Shown here: positions 47,314 to 58,337 of the stretch, in pieces
Numbering within the stretch: the first letter of the stretch is position 1
Layout of the letters: every line of letters begins with the position of its first letter
The notes under the pieces: generated by a model
The model's input: only the letters and a program-made list of their open reading frames with translations
Told to the model about the DNA's origin: nothing
The model's database searches: none
From: Cognatundibacterium squillarum
GTDB lineage: Bacteria > Pseudomonadota > Gammaproteobacteria > Burkholderiales > Burkholderiaceae_D
Direction: 5' to 3'
NCBI RefSeq assembly: GCF_014652435.1
Contig: NZ_BMYU01000008.1
Span: 1-64,000, forward strand
Length of the DNA: 64,000 nt
Position numbers and translations under genes: made by a program

Positions 47314-48984
47314 TTAGTTCGAAAATATGCTGGCCTTGCCAAGTCGCGCAATGCGTTTCATTTGCGTTGAATACGATTTTTGATCGAAATCTGCCTGGTC
47401 TTCTTCCAGTACAATCAATGCCAGTTTTTGACTTTTGAGCACATCAACAAACTTTTGATCATCAATAACAATGGCATTTTTGTGCAGCTTGTTTCCCCAG
47501 TACAAATCACTGCTGCGCGAGTCTACAACGCGCACCGGCCGCTTCAGATAAAACGGCAAAGACGATTGCTGTTCAAAAACACGATACAGTAACAGCTCAC
47601 GATCGGCAAAGTGTTTTTTGCTGTACTCAACCAGATCCCGGGTTGATATTTCTGCACTTCTATTCTTTGCACCATCCACTAAAACCGGTGCTATCGCGAT
47701 TGGCAAAATGATTAATGGCAGCATCGCCCATGCAGGTCTTCTGAACGCCATCCAGATAACTGTAATTGCAATCAAAACAAACACGGATGCAAAAAACTGC
47801 ATCAGATTCGCTGTTGTTAATCCTAAGGCAAGCTGCCCCGGACTGTTCTGACGACCCGCACCGACAAATAGCAGCAATGCAAGTACGGCACATATTGCGC
47901 CGAGGATTAAGGCGCCGCTGCGCTTCACTCCTCCGGTCTCTTCCAGCCAGCACGCAATTTGCAGCGCTAGTAAAGGCATCACAGTAACCAAGTAGTAATT
48001 TGCTTTTGCGCTGGAAATCGAAAAAAACAATAATGGCATGATCCACCCGGCGGCCAAAAATGCATGCAATGCCGGAACAGTCGGCATCACACGCTTCAGT
48101 CGCAACAGCACAGGTAACATCAGCGTCCACGGAAACAAGAACAAAGCCATTCGCGGAAGGTAATACCACCAGGCCCCCGCATAATAGTCATGTGGTTCAC
48201 GCTTTCCCATAAAGCGCAGAATGTGTTCATTAATGAAGTAAAACCAGGCAAAAATCGGTTCAGCAAACATAGCGGCGATATGCCAAGGCAACACAACGAT
48301 CAAAAACAATAGCCACGGTTGCCAGCGAAACCACATACCCAGCGCCTTAAATGCATCTGACAGTGACCGTGTTTTGAACAGCAAATATCCGCCACCGATT
48401 GCGGTGAATAAAATTGTGGCAACGAATCCTTTTGCGAGTATTGCCAGCGCAAGGAATATCAGACTCCGGCAAGCGTAACGCAGTTCATGCCGCTCATGAT
48501 AAAGCCAGGCATGCATCACACCACCGAGCAGACATGCTGTCAGCAACATATCGAACATTAGCGAGCGGCTCATCACCATGACACCGAGCCCGCTGATAAA
48601 CATCAGTGAAGCTAATTTTGCCGCCGCTTCTCGATGAATCTGACGCCCGAACCACAACAACAATCCCACGCAAACCAATGCAGATGCTGCCGGCACCAGA
48701 CGAATCACTGTTTCGGACTCTCCGAACAATGCCAAACATATTGCGGTCAGCCAGTACAGCAACGGAGGCTTTTCCATATATGCCAAACCGTTCAGATGCG
48801 GAATCACCCAACCCTGCCAATGACCGGATGCCAGCATCTCCCTGGGTATTTCGGCATATAAGCCTTCATTATTATTCAGCACCGGATATCCGCCCAACTG
48901 GAACGAGACGATCAGAATCGCACTTATCCAGACTACCCACTGCGGCAGGTCCGGCAAAAAACCGGGCTTGTCTTGCAAGATCAC
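47314..48984 (-). CDS. ArnT-like glycosyltransferase, GT-39/83 type
   Basis: A 556-residue polytopic membrane protein with 11-13 hydrophobic helices. The N-terminal periplasmic loop has NNEGLYAEIPREMLASGHW and the MEKPPLLYWLTA segment, typical of ArnT/PMT enzymes that move a sugar from undecaprenyl phosphate to lipid A or protein. No arn operon is nearby, so the substrate is unknown. It is the gene downstream of the HDOD protein's terminator and upstream of purL on the same strand. Confidence 0.88.
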   Translation of the reverse strand: MILQDKPGFLPDLPQWVVWISAILIVSFQLGGYPVLNNNEGLYAEIPREMLASGHWQGWVIPHLNGLAYMEKPPLLYWLTAICLALFGESETVIRLVPAASALVCVGLLLWFGRQIHREAAAKLASLMFISGLGVMVMSRSLMFDMLLTACLLGGVMHAWLYHERHELRYACRSLIFLALAILAKGFVATILFTAIGGGYLLFKTRSLSDAFKALGMWFRWQPWLLFLIVVLPWHIAAMFAEPIFAWFYFINEHILRFMGKREPHDYYAGAWWYYLPRMALFLFPWTLMLPVLLRLKRVMPTVPALHAFLAAGWIMPLLFFSISSAKANYYLVTVMPLLALQIACWLEETGGVKRSGALILGAICAVLALLLFVGAGRQNSPGQLALGLTTANLMQFFASVFVLIAITVIWMAFRRPAWAMLPLIILPIAIAPVLVDGAKNRSAEISTRDLVEYSKKHFADRELLLYRVFEQQSSLPFYLKRPVRVVDSRSSDLYWGNKLHKNAIVIDDQKFVDVLKSQKLALIVLEEDQADFDQKSYSTQMKRIARLGKASIFSN

Positions 48985-48999
48985 ATCAACCTTCTATTC

Positions 49000-49031
49000 A
49001 AAAAAAACGGCAAGCACAAATGCTTGCCGTT
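49000..49031 (-). terminator. rho-independent terminator
   Basis: Perfect 10-bp stem ACGGCAAGCA / TGCTTGCCGT with a 4-nt loop followed by a T-run on the minus strand, 21 bp after the stop of the EAL/HDOD gene. Confidence 0.9.
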
Positions 49032-49051
49032 CAGTTATTCAAAAATGGTAC

Positions 49052-50269
49052 TTAGCCGGCAGTTACCACATTTTTCGACCAAACCAATGCAGATAAATGT
49101 GCTGCATTTAAGTCTTCAGCTGAGATTTTGAGTGTTTCAGCCAGCGAACCTACCAGCATACTATTGAGCTCACATGCCTCCGCAAGTGCAAGGAATGGGC
49201 CATAAACACCTGACCGGCTTAAAAGTGCTTCGGTCACAACATCGGGCAACTGAATTGAAGCAAGAATTTCATCCATTGGCAAGCCAATTAAACGGTCCAG
49301 CAAGGAAAACATTCCGGTAACAAACAAATTCTCTGCTTCCGCTTTGGACATTTTCATTTGACCAAGCAACTCAGCAAAGCGCCCCCGGATAATTGCCGTC
49401 TCCAGCAACACAGGCGAAAAACCGCTGGTACTCGCCGTCGCCAACAGTACCGTCAGCCAGCGATATAAAGGACTGTAACCAAGCATTTGTACGGCATGTT
49501 TAAGCGATTGCACCTCAGAGCGCAATCCGAAGCCCGCAGAATTAATGTAGCGCAGTAACTTATAAGCAAGCGTTGCATCCCGTTTCACAACCAGCTCCAA
49601 CTGATTAACGTCCGCATTCTTCCGGACCATTTCCATCAGTTGCAGAATCGTCGTCTGCGCCGGATTAAGAGACTTAACGACACTGCCCGGACGCGGAGTC
49701 AAATGCAGCTTACCAACAAAGCTGTGCAGACCAAGTGCTGAACATGCTTCAAAGTCTTGCCAGGAACCGACCTGACGCGCCACCATACGTACCGGACTTT
49801 GCTTTAACGCGGCATATACTTTTGCCTGCGATGCAAAATTTGCTGCACTGAATTTGACTTCAATGTGAGATGCCAGTGAAAAAAATGTCCGCTCCAGCGT
49901 TGTAACTTCCGCTCCTCGAAGACAAATTCCGAAACCACGCGCACGCAACGCCTGTACTGCTTCGACAACGGCAGGATTTGCAAAATGCTTTTTATGCAAA
50001 ATCAAAACAGTATTTTTTGCCGGAAATAAGTTCAGTGCATCAACCGATAGCAACTCCGGAACCGCTTCAAAAAATAACTGGCTTTCCCCCAAAAGAAAGC
50101 CTTTCTCATCATCATTCAGATGACCTGCAACGAATTGCAATAATGCGTCCAGCTCATCTTTGGTCGCATCTACTTGCTCATCAGCGCGTTGCCAAGAAAA
50201 TTGAAAGCCTGAAACTTTCTGTTTAGGATCCAGTAAAGGTTCGCGTGTAATGAAATGAGTATCAATCAT
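49052..50269 (-). CDS. degenerate EAL plus HDOD domain signalling protein
   Basis: A 405-residue protein of the YuxH-like type. The N-terminal part (about 1-190) has the EAL fold outline (ITREPLLDPKQKVSGFQFSW, AVQALRARGFGICLRGAEV) but the metal and catalytic acids are replaced (CLRGA where an active enzyme has LDDF), so it is probably not a c-di-GMP phosphodiesterase. The C-terminal part (about 195-395) is an HDOD domain (LVVKRDATLAYKLLRYINSA). It sits directly after cheY, where cheZ is usually found. The ATG at 50269 is preferred; the frame extends to 50326. Confidence 0.85.
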   Translation of the reverse strand: MIDTHFITREPLLDPKQKVSGFQFSWQRADEQVDATKDELDALLQFVAGHLNDDEKGFLLGESQLFFEAVPELLSVDALNLFPAKNTVLILHKKHFANPAVVEAVQALRARGFGICLRGAEVTTLERTFFSLASHIEVKFSAANFASQAKVYAALKQSPVRMVARQVGSWQDFEACSALGLHSFVGKLHLTPRPGSVVKSLNPAQTTILQLMEMVRKNADVNQLELVVKRDATLAYKLLRYINSAGFGLRSEVQSLKHAVQMLGYSPLYRWLTVLLATASTSGFSPVLLETAIIRGRFAELLGQMKMSKAEAENLFVTGMFSLLDRLIGLPMDEILASIQLPDVVTEALLSRSGVYGPFLALAEACELNSMLVGSLAETLKISAEDLNAAHLSALVWSKNVVTAG

Positions 50270-50435
50270 ATTTAATCCGCCAGTATTCAGCGTGCCCCGT
50301 AAAACCAACCTTAGTAAAGCATCCACTATACCGCTACTGTTACGCCTTCAGTTCAGTTGTAACCGGGAAAACGTTATCCGTAACAAAAACGAAGACATTT
50401 CACATTTCGTGTGACTTTTATGCAAACCGCAGGAA

Positions 50436-50485
50436 TAAAAAAATAGTGCCTGAGCTCAGTCTGAAGACCAACGCTTAGGCACTAT
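50436..50485 (-). terminator. rho-independent terminator after cheY
   Basis: A 12-bp stem ATAGTGCCTAAG / CTCAGGCACTAT (one G-U pair) with a long loop of about 20 nt and a T-run on the minus strand, marking the end of the chemotaxis operon 33 bp after cheY. Confidence 0.82.
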
Positions 50486-50517
50486 CGTATACATCAGGAT
50501 CACTGCGAAACCGCAGA

Positions 50518-50907
50518 TTATTTTCCCATTTTCTCAAAAATTTTTGTCAGTTTCTCGTCCAGTGTTGCCGCGGTAAATGGCTTCACCACATATCCGTTTG
50601 CACCGGCCTGCGCTGCCGCAATGATGTTTTCTTTTTTTGCTTCCGCGGTCACCATCAGCACTGGTAATTTTGCCAATGCTGGATCAGCACGAATGTGTTG
50701 CAACATGGTTAAACCATCCATATTCGGCATATTCCAGTCAGAGATTACAAAATCAAAGTCACCGTTTTTCAGCTTGGCAAGGCCCATTGCCCCATCTTCC
50801 GCTTCATCAACGTTGGAATACCCTAATTCCTTGAGCAAATTCCTGACAATGCGACGCATAGTGGAAAAATCGTCGACAACGAGAAATTTCAGATTTTGAT
50901 CGGCCAT
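50518..50907 (-). CDS. cheY: chemotaxis response regulator CheY (operon end)
   Basis: A 129-residue single-domain receiver nearly the sequence of enterobacterial CheY: Asp12/Asp13 in [20 protein letters not shown], phospho-acceptor Asp57 in [10 protein letters not shown], Thr87 in MVTAEA and Lys109 in KPF. It should bind FliM when phosphorylated. It is the last gene of the che operon, 104 bp from cheB, before a terminator. Confidence 0.97.
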   Translation of the reverse strand: MADQNLKFLVVDDFSTMRRIVRNLLKELGYSNVDEAEDGAMGLAKLKNGDFDFVISDWNMPNMDGLTMLQHIRADPALAKLPVLMVTAEAKKENIIAAAQAGANGYVVKPFTAATLDEKLTKIFEKMGK

Positions 50908-51011
50908 GAATTACTCCAATATTTCTTTAGGGATAGTTATTAGTATTATCGGACAAAAGCCCGAAGAAAGGTGTTCAATTTACGCTTAAGCATAGCATGG
51001 TTGCAAAAAAA

Positions 51012-52088
51012 TCAGACCCTGAGTGCTCGCCCCCCTTGAGTGGCAAGATATTGCAACACTTTTGCTGGCAGTTCGTTCAACGAAGCAACTTCATGAGTCG
51101 CCCCAATCGCTATTGCTTCACGTGGCATGCCAAAAACAACGCAACTGGACTCGTCCTGAGCGAAATTATACGCGCCAGCACTTTTCATTTCGAGCATACC
51201 TTGTGCACCGTCTTTTCCCATCCCAGTTAAAATTACACCTACAGCATTTTTACCAGCGGAGAAAGCGGCGGATCTAAACAAAACATCAACAGATGGCCGA
51301 TGCCGATTAACAGGTTCGCCATCATCCAGCTTTGTCACGTAGTTCGCCCCACTACGGGCTAACAATAAATGAGAATGTCCAGGCGCAATATACGCATGCC
51401 CCGGCAAAACACGCTCGCCCCCAACTGCCTCAGAGACCGCGATTTTGCAAAGCCCATTCAAGCGTTTTGCAAACGATCTGGTGAAACCCTCAGGCATATG
51501 CTGGGTAATGAGAATACCCGGACAATCGGACGGCATCTGCATCAGAAAACTCTTAATTGCTTCAGTTCCGCCAGTTGAAGCGCCGATAATAATCAGCTTT
51601 TCACTACTGGTGAGCGGATTGCGTAACATCGGAAGTACTGATTCGCTGCTTTGCTTTGCTTCCGCATGCTGAATAGTTCTTGGACGGATACGTACTTTCG
51701 ATGCGATACGAATTTTGTCCGCAATCATCTCTGCATATTCACGCATTCCACTTTGAATCGAGAGTTTAGGCTTTGTCACAAAGTCAACAGCCCCCAACTC
51801 CAATGCGCGCATTGTGATTTCAGATCCTCGCTCCGTAAGCGAAGAAACCATAACAACCGGCATAGGCCGCAACCGCATCAGCTTTTCCAGAAAATCCAGC
51901 CCATCCATACGCGGCATTTCGACATCCAGTGTCAGCACGTCTGGATTAGTTTGCTTAATCAGTTCTCTTGCCACGATTGGATCTGGAGCAACCCCCACTA
52001 CTTCCATATCTGGCTGACTACCGATGATTTCAGACATCACACTACGAATCAGTGCTGAATCATCAACAATTAAAACTTTAATTTTCAT
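51012..52088 (-). CDS. cheB: chemotaxis methylesterase CheB
   Basis: Receptor demethylase and deamidase. The 358-residue protein has a receiver domain (Asp10/Asp11, Asp56 in [10 protein letters not shown]) and a methylesterase domain with Ser in [10 protein letters not shown], His in TQHMPEGFT and Asp in GMGKDGA. It lies 26 bp after cheD. Confidence 0.97.
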   Translation of the reverse strand: MKIKVLIVDDSALIRSVMSEIIGSQPDMEVVGVAPDPIVARELIKQTNPDVLTLDVEMPRMDGLDFLEKLMRLRPMPVVMVSSLTERGSEITMRALELGAVDFVTKPKLSIQSGMREYAEMIADKIRIASKVRIRPRTIQHAEAKQSSESVLPMLRNPLTSSEKLIIIGASTGGTEAIKSFLMQMPSDCPGILITQHMPEGFTRSFAKRLNGLCKIAVSEAVGGERVLPGHAYIAPGHSHLLLARSGANYVTKLDDGEPVNRHRPSVDVLFRSAAFSAGKNAVGVILTGMGKDGAQGMLEMKSAGAYNFAQDESSCVVFGMPREAIAIGATHEVASLNELPAKVLQYLATQGGRALRV

Positions 52089-52114
52089 CGAAATTCTCTA
52101 AACCACAAAACAGA

Positions 52115-52723
52115 TCAGAACAAGTCCACCTCACCGCCAACAGATGTCGTCTTCAGTCGACTCGCGTAATCCTGTTCGCGCTTGCGGAGAGTATCGTTGT
52201 GCTCAACCTTGAGCTTTTTAACCAGCACTTTACCATTTCGCGGGAAAAAATATACCTTACGCGGATAGATGTCATTCAAATCTTCAGCAACCACCCTCAT
52301 ACGCTCGGCTTTCAGATAATCCAACACAAATTTCGCGTTACGTTCACCGACATTAATAGCCGTAAATCCGCGCAGAACGTTACCTCCGCCAAAAACTTTC
52401 GCCTCGAGATTCTCCCTCTTTGCGCCGGCCTTTAACAATTCGTTGATAAGAACTTCCATCGCATACGTGCCATACCGCATGGAGGCAGAGACTGGGTTAT
52501 CTGCATCCCCACCGGTATCCGGCAACATGAAATGATTCATGCCTCCAACTCCGCTAACGCGATCACGAATGCAAGCTGAGACACAAGATCCAAGCACAGT
52601 AACAATCAGCATGTCTTTATTTGTGAAATAAAACTCGCCAGGCAAAATTTTTGCCGCATCACAATCAAAGACCCTGTCATAGTAGACATTCGTGGCGAAA
52701 TGCTCTTCGCTTAATTGGCTCAT
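52115..52723 (-). CDS. cheD: chemoreceptor glutamine deamidase CheD
   Basis: Deamidates receptor glutamines. The 202-residue protein has the catalytic Cys in [11 protein letters not shown] and His in GGMNHFMLP with a following Thr; C-terminal tail ends GGEVDLF. Its ATG overlaps the cheR stop (ATGA). The C-terminal GEVDLF resembles the end of the CheZ-like protein at 58338. Confidence 0.95.
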   Translation of the reverse strand: MSQLSEEHFATNVYYDRVFDCDAAKILPGEFYFTNKDMLIVTVLGSCVSACIRDRVSGVGGMNHFMLPDTGGDADNPVSASMRYGTYAMEVLINELLKAGAKRENLEAKVFGGGNVLRGFTAINVGERNAKFVLDYLKAERMRVVAEDLNDIYPRKVYFFPRNGKVLVKKLKVEHNDTLRKREQDYASRLKTTSVGGEVDLF

Positions 52724-53607
52724 ACGCTACCTCTGCGAAATTGACCTGACCCTGCTCTTCCACGTGAAGACGCATTTGCGAGCTCGTAGACTGTTTTTCC
52801 TTTTAATCGGAATTCGTCAGATACATATAAAAAATTCTCGGAATGCCCCGCGAATAACAGTGCATCGTGTTTCATCAAAGGGACAAACTTCTTGAGGATT
52901 TTCCCCTGCGTTGGCTTATCAAAATAAATCATCACATTGCGACAAAACACCGCATCAAATTCTCCAGAAATTGGCCAGCTGTCTGCAAGTAAATTCAACT
53001 GCTTAAACGTAATTAAGTCGCGCAACTCTTGCCTTACTTTGACATACCCATCCTGCGCGCCTTTACCTCGCAAGAAAAACTTCCGAACTCGGTCAGAAGA
53101 TAATTTCTCAATACGATCAGCGCCATACACGCCTCGAGCGGCTGTATTCAGAACATTAGTATCGATGTCTGTTGCAATAATATGCGCCGGCGGACGCAGC
53201 GTTCCAAATGCTTCGCAAAGTGTCATTGCAATTGAATACGGCTCCTCACCTGTTGAGCTTGCTGAGCACCAAATATTCACTGGGTGTTCGCACTTCAAAA
53301 CATGTTCTGCAAGAATTGGAAAGTGATGTTCTTCGCGGAAAAATGATGTCAGGTTGGTAGTCAACGCATTTGTAAACGACTCCCATTCCGTATTTTCAAG
53401 ATCGCCTTCCAACCAGTCCAGATATTCAGAAAACGCACTGATTCCCGTCGCTCGCAGACGCCGGGCAAGGCGACTGTAAACCATCTCTTCTTTGCTATCA
53501 GCCAGAGAGATACCTGCACGCTTATAAATCAATCCGCGCACCCGCTCAAAATCCCTGTGACTAAACTGAAACTCCTTCGAAGTCTCAGATTTTGTAATAT
53601 CTCTCAT
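52720..53607 (-). CDS. cheR: chemotaxis methyltransferase CheR
   Basis: SAM-dependent methylation of receptor glutamates. The 295-residue protein has the CheR N-terminal helical domain ([19 protein letters not shown]) and the SAM domain ([43 protein letters not shown]). The adjoining receptor ends with a WEEF pentapeptide that can tether it. Confidence 0.97.
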   Translation of the reverse strand: MRDITKSETSKEFQFSHRDFERVRGLIYKRAGISLADSKEEMVYSRLARRLRATGISAFSEYLDWLEGDLENTEWESFTNALTTNLTSFFREEHHFPILAEHVLKCEHPVNIWCSASSTGEEPYSIAMTLCEAFGTLRPPAHIIATDIDTNVLNTAARGVYGADRIEKLSSDRVRKFFLRGKGAQDGYVKVRQELRDLITFKQLNLLADSWPISGEFDAVFCRNVMIYFDKPTQGKILKKFVPLMKHDALLFAGHSENFLYVSDEFRLKGKTVYELANASSRGRAGSGQFRRGSV

Positions 53608-53633
53608 ATGCAGCTATCCGCAAAGATTTTTAG

Positions 53634-55328
53634 TCAAAACTCTTCCCAAGAGCCATCATCGTTGTCTTTCACACCTGAAACAACGTTCCTTTGCTTAGCC
53701 TGATGCACAAGAGCAGGTTTAGGCGCACTTCGTTTTGTAGCATCTGGTCTCACCGGAGGCTTAGGCTCCGCTTTAAATTGATCATTCATCACTTTGAAAA
53801 CACTGACGGCCTGAACCAACGTCTGAGCTTGCTCTTCAAGACTTTCTGCGGCGGCGGCGGCCTCCTCAACCAACGCAGCATTTTGCTGTGTCATTTCATC
53901 CATTTGAGCGATTGCAAGATTCACTTGCTCGATACCCGCGCTCTGCTCCTGACTTGCTGCCGAAATTTCGCTCATGATGTCAGCAACATGCTGAACACTG
54001 GTCACAATTTCATCCATTGTCTGTCCGGCTTCATCAACAAGCTTACTGCCCTCATCAACTTTTCCGACAGAATCGCTAATCAGTGACTTAATTTCCTTCG
54101 CAGCACTGGCACTACGTTGCGCAAGACTACGTACTTCAGCCGCAACCACCGCAAAACCACGCCCCTGCTCACCTGCGCGAGCGGCCTCAACTGCTGCGTT
54201 CAGTGCAAGAATATTTGTTTGAAAAGCAATTCCATCTATAACACCAATGATGTCGACTACTTTGCGTGAGCTTTCTTTTATCGAACCCATCGTTTTAACA
54301 ACTTCATTGACAACTGCGCCTCCTTTTGTCGCCACGTTAGTTGCGGAAACGACAAGCTGGTTAGCTTGGCGAGCGTTATCTGCGTTTTGCCGGACGGTGC
54401 TTGTCAGTTCTTCCATCGAGCTGGCGGTCTCCTCCAGAGAGCTTGCCTGAGACTCTGTACGACCCGACAGGTCCGCATTACCTATTGATATCTCTTTTGC
54501 GGCAACCGTAATTAATTCCGTACCGATTCTGACTTGTCCGACAGTCTCCGCAAGTTTGTCATTCATGTCTTTCAGAGCTGACAGTAACCGAGCCACCTCA
54601 TCATCTCCATTAACCACAACCTTACTTCGCAAATCACCGGAGGCTACGGTTTCTGCAAGCACAACGGCCTCGTGTAACGGATTAACAATACTTTTCGTAA
54701 TAATCAGCGCGAACAGACCGCCGACGATAATCGCGACGACCAAAGAGATATACAAAACATAACCAAGCTTACTTCCTTTACGTTCAGCATCTTCGAAAAT
54801 CGCCTTTGAAGCCTCTGTCTGCAAATCAACTAATTTATTAATTTCCTGAATAGATTTTTTACTTAACGGCTCAAGTACACTGGAAATTACTTTTACCGAC
54901 CCTTCTGCGTTAAATGCCATTGCTTGCCCAATAGCATCCTTGAACGGCTGCGCCATTTCTTTATCAATTCTTGCAACTTCTGCCAGAATCTGATTTTCCT
55001 GATCACTAAGACCCAACGCTACCAGTTGTGCTTTCGCTTCTTCATAGATCCTGCGCTGACTTTTAACTTTTTCTTCTTCTTTTTGCATGTCCGACACGTC
55101 AGATTGAATTCCAATGTTACGCATCGCGATCCCCGACTCATAAAGAGAGGACTTCAACTGATTTGCCAGCATCTGCTTCTGACTACCAACACTTAGTGAC
55201 TCACTGACCGCTTTCCTAGTCGAAGCATTCATAGCATTTATAAACAACATCAGGATTGAAATACCTACAAGAATTAACCCAAATGCCAGGGTCAGTCTTT
55301 TTCCAATTTTTAATGTACGCAAGTTCAT
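53634..55328 (-). CDS. methyl-accepting chemotaxis protein, 4HB type, with CheR tether
   Basis: A 564-residue receptor: membrane helix 1 (about 12-32), a four-helix-bundle periplasmic sensor (35-190), helix 2 (about 190-212), HAMP (213-265), and a signalling domain with the hairpin tip ([20 protein letters not shown]). The C-terminal DGSWEEF is a CheR/CheB-binding pentapeptide like E. coli NWETF. Tsr/Tar-like in layout; ligand unknown. It lies in the operon between cheW and cheR. Confidence 0.94.
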   Translation of the reverse strand: MNLRTLKIGKRLTLAFGLILVGISILMLFINAMNASTRKAVSESLSVGSQKQMLANQLKSSLYESGIAMRNIGIQSDVSDMQKEEEKVKSQRRIYEEAKAQLVALGLSDQENQILAEVARIDKEMAQPFKDAIGQAMAFNAEGSVKVISSVLEPLSKKSIQEINKLVDLQTEASKAIFEDAERKGSKLGYVLYISLVVAIIVGGLFALIITKSIVNPLHEAVVLAETVASGDLRSKVVVNGDDEVARLLSALKDMNDKLAETVGQVRIGTELITVAAKEISIGNADLSGRTESQASSLEETASSMEELTSTVRQNADNARQANQLVVSATNVATKGGAVVNEVVKTMGSIKESSRKVVDIIGVIDGIAFQTNILALNAAVEAARAGEQGRGFAVVAAEVRSLAQRSASAAKEIKSLISDSVGKVDEGSKLVDEAGQTMDEIVTSVQHVADIMSEISAASQEQSAGIEQVNLAIAQMDEMTQQNAALVEEAAAAAESLEEQAQTLVQAVSVFKVMNDQFKAEPKPPVRPDATKRSAPKPALVHQAKQRNVVSGVKDNDDGSWEEF

Positions 55329-55359
55329 TATCTCCTCCAGTTCCTTTTGAATAGTATTA

Positions 55360-55866
55360 TCAGGAGTTTTCTATCAATCCCATTTCAGGGCTAAGCATCA
55401 ATCGATCGATATCAACAAGAATCAGCATGCGCTCGTCAAACGTCCCCAATCCAATCAAAAAATCTGTACTGAACGTAGTACCCATCTCAGGAGCCGGACG
55501 AATCTGACCACTATTCAGTGTGGTCACGTCCGAAACACTGTCTACAACCATTCCAACAATGCGCCCCGAAATATTTAATATAATAACAACGGTAAATTGA
55601 TCGTATACGACATCGCCTAAAGCAAACTTAATCCGCATATCCACAACCGGCACAATGATCCCGCGCAGATTAATCACTCCCTTCATAAAAGCAGGTGCAT
55701 TTGCAATTCTGGTCACTGCTTCGTAGCCACGAATTTCCTGAACTTTAAGGATGTCGATGCCATACTCTTCACTCCCAAGAGTGAAGGCAAGATACTCATG
55801 TGTCGTGGCATCTTCAATGCCATGCATGCTTTGCATTTCAGAGCTTTCCGCTATTACTGTACTCAT
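55360..55866 (-). CDS. cheW: chemotaxis coupling protein CheW
   Basis: Scaffold linking receptors to CheA. A 168-residue CheW domain with [45 protein letters not shown] and [10 protein letters not shown]. 14 bp after cheA. Confidence 0.96.
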   Translation of the reverse strand: MSTVIAESSEMQSMHGIEDATTHEYLAFTLGSEEYGIDILKVQEIRGYEAVTRIANAPAFMKGVINLRGIIVPVVDMRIKFALGDVVYDQFTVVIILNISGRIVGMVVDSVSDVTTLNSGQIRPAPEMGTTFSTDFLIGLGTFDERMLILVDIDRLMLSPEMGLIENS

Positions 55867-55880
55867 GATGAGATTGCCTG

Positions 55881-57884
55881 TTAATTTGCACTTGCCCGAG
55901 TGATCGCCGGAACGTCGAGAATCAGAGCAACACCCCCATCACCTAAAATCGTTGCTCCGGAAATACAGGGTACTTTTTTATAATTTGACTCAATATTTTT
56001 AACCACTACCTGTTGCTGCCCAACCAGATCATCGACAAACAGTGCTGCTTTTTTACCATCAACCTCGACGATAACAACAATCCCTTCAGACGGCAGACTG
56101 TGAATCGGAACCAAATCAAAAATTCGGTACAGAGGAATTAAGGGTAAATACTCATCACGGACTTTTACTACCTGACTCTTACCATTGATGTCTTTTACAT
56201 CGTCCATTGACGGCTGAAGTGACTCAACCACATAATTCAGCGGTAAAATATAAATCTCTTCGCCAAGCTTAAGGGACATACCGTCAAGAATTGCTAACGT
56301 GAGAGGCAAAGAAATCGTAATAGTGGTCCCAAATCCTTTTGCAGATCGAATGTCAACAACCCCACCCATTGCGGTAATATTTCTTTTAACAACGTCCATG
56401 CCAACCCCACGTCCGGAGACGTCAGTAACCACTTCCGCGGTTGAAAATCCGGGTGCAAAAATCAACTGCCACACATCAGAATCGGACATTGAATCGTGTG
56501 CATTGAGTCCGTTTTCGCGAGCTTTAGTAAGAATCCTTTCCCTGTTCAATCCACCACCGTCATCAGAAACTTCTATGACAATATTCCCGCCCTGGTGAAC
56601 CGCTGAAAGAGACAGGCGACCTGTTTCGCTCTTTCCTGAAGAACTACGTATCGCGGGAATTTCTATACCATGGTCAATGCTATTTCGAACAAGATGGGTC
56701 AGGGGATCAACAATTCGTTCGATTAACCCTTTGTCCAATTCCGTCGAAGCTCCATAGGTCACAAACTCAACTCGTTTGCCAAGCTTATTTGCCAAATCCC
56801 GAACCATTCGCGGAAATCTGGAAAATACGTAATCCATCGGCATCATACGAATTGACATAACGGCTTCCTGCAAATCTCTTGTATTTCGAGACAAATGTGC
56901 AATGCTGCTCAACAACCGTTCATTGACTATTGGATCAAGATGTTGTGTACGTTGTTCTATCATTGCCTGGGTAATTACAAGCTCACCAATCAAATTTATT
57001 AATTGATCTACTTTCTCAATACCAACGCGAATCGTAGAAGACTCAGAGCTTGCTTGCGGTTTTTCAAATTCTCTTTTCACCGCAGGCTTTTTCTCTTGAG
57101 CAACCTCTACCGAATTTTCCAATATGTCAGTAACACTCTCATCAAGCGGGGGAAACATTTGATCCAAAGGCTCAAAGAAACCATATCCGAGCTCATCTTC
57201 GGACAGTTCTTTAGAATTAACCAGTAAATCCCGCTCTTCTGAAATTTTTAATGCGTCCGGATTGAGAATAAATGAACAAATTGAAACAATATCGTCTACA
57301 GATTCATTGGTCTTAAGATGCAGAATTACTGAATCCTCCGTATCAGGCTCTCTTGATATCGCCCCCAACAAACCAAGTTCTGCAATCAAAGCCTCGGTAT
57401 CCCCCTGATTTACTTTCGGCATTTCGATCCTGAATGCAGATTTAAAATCAGTATCAACATGCAAATCTTCTACCACCAGCGGTGGGGGCGGTGGTGGATC
57501 GAAAGAAAAAGACTGCAGTAACATCCTGACGTCACCAACCGCATCTTGGTCAACTGCACCGCCATTCCTGTGACCATCCAATTGCATCTTTAAAACATCT
57601 TTTGCTGCAAGGAAAGCATCGACGTGCTCAGAAGTCAACGCCATTTCACCCTTACGAATCTTATCCAGCAATGACTCTAGTACATGAGTGACATCTGTCA
57701 TGTCATTCAGTCCAAAAGTCGATGAACCTCCTTTTATTGAATGCGCTGTTCTAAAAATCGCATTTAAATCTTCAGGATCAGGAGTGGAAACGTCAACTTC
57801 CAGCAACAATTTTTCCATCTCAGCCAGCAATTCTTCGGCTTCATCAAAAAAAACGAGGAAAAACTGACTCATGTCAATTGTCAT
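55881..57884 (-). CDS. cheA: chemotaxis histidine kinase CheA (main cluster)
   Basis: Kinase phosphorylating CheY and CheB. The 667-residue protein has the HPt His48 in [15 protein letters not shown], a long linker and P2-like region (about 130-260, with a PPPPP stretch), a dimerisation domain (about 285-345), HATPase motifs ([34 protein letters not shown]) and a C-terminal CheW-like domain. GGAG precedes the ATG by 8 nt. This is the canonical kinase; a second cheA lies at 34591. Confidence 0.96.
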   Translation of the reverse strand: MTIDMSQFFLVFFDEAEELLAEMEKLLLEVDVSTPDPEDLNAIFRTAHSIKGGSSTFGLNDMTDVTHVLESLLDKIRKGEMALTSEHVDAFLAAKDVLKMQLDGHRNGGAVDQDAVGDVRMLLQSFSFDPPPPPPLVVEDLHVDTDFKSAFRIEMPKVNQGDTEALIAELGLLGAISREPDTEDSVILHLKTNESVDDIVSICSFILNPDALKISEERDLLVNSKELSEDELGYGFFEPLDQMFPPLDESVTDILENSVEVAQEKKPAVKREFEKPQASSESSTIRVGIEKVDQLINLIGELVITQAMIEQRTQHLDPIVNERLLSSIAHLSRNTRDLQEAVMSIRMMPMDYVFSRFPRMVRDLANKLGKRVEFVTYGASTELDKGLIERIVDPLTHLVRNSIDHGIEIPAIRSSSGKSETGRLSLSAVHQGGNIVIEVSDDGGGLNRERILTKARENGLNAHDSMSDSDVWQLIFAPGFSTAEVVTDVSGRGVGMDVVKRNITAMGGVVDIRSAKGFGTTITISLPLTLAILDGMSLKLGEEIYILPLNYVVESLQPSMDDVKDINGKSQVVKVRDEYLPLIPLYRIFDLVPIHSLPSEGIVVIVEVDGKKAALFVDDLVGQQQVVVKNIESNYKKVPCISGATILGDGGVALILDVPAITRASAN

Positions 57885-57927
57885 TATCGAACTCCGCTTT
57901 CAGCAATTTCATCGGAAAAGGGCTAAT

Positions 57928-58293
57928 TTAGCCAATTACCTTTTTTACCACTTCAGTTAACTTCTGCGGGTCAAATGGCTTTACCAACCAGCCATTAGCG
58001 CCTGCAGCCCGCCCTTTTGACTTCATCTCATCACTAGATTCCGTTGTCAGCATTAAGATTGGGACACGCTGATACGTTGATAGGCCACGCAATGATTTGA
58101 TAAGGGTCAACCCATCCATCCGCGGCATATTCTGGTCAGTCAACACAAGATCTACAACTTGATTGCGGGCTTTTTCCAAACCATCTTGCCCATCCACGGC
58201 CTCAATAACCTGATAGCCTGCCGCTTTTAAACTGAATGCGACCATTTGTCTCAGGGAACCAGAATCGTCCACAGCTAAAATTGTCTTGGCCAT
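57928..58293 (-). CDS. second CheY-type response regulator
   Basis: A 121-residue receiver with Asp9/Asp10 (LAVDDSGSLRQMVAFSLKAAG), acceptor Asp53 in LTDQNMPRMDG, Thr in MLTTESS and Lys in VKPFD. It differs from the CheY at 50518 in the FliM-facing surface segments, so it may be a phosphate sink or signal to another target. GGAG precedes the ATG at 58293. It lies 43 bp upstream of cheA and 44 bp after the CheZ-like gene. Confidence 0.94.
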   Translation of the reverse strand: MAKTILAVDDSGSLRQMVAFSLKAAGYQVIEAVDGQDGLEKARNQVVDLVLTDQNMPRMDGLTLIKSLRGLSTYQRVPILMLTTESSDEMKSKGRAAGANGWLVKPFDPQKLTEVVKKVIG

Positions 58294-58337
58294 ATCTACT
58301 CCATCTACTTTATATAAGGCAAACGCCCGGAATTCCG

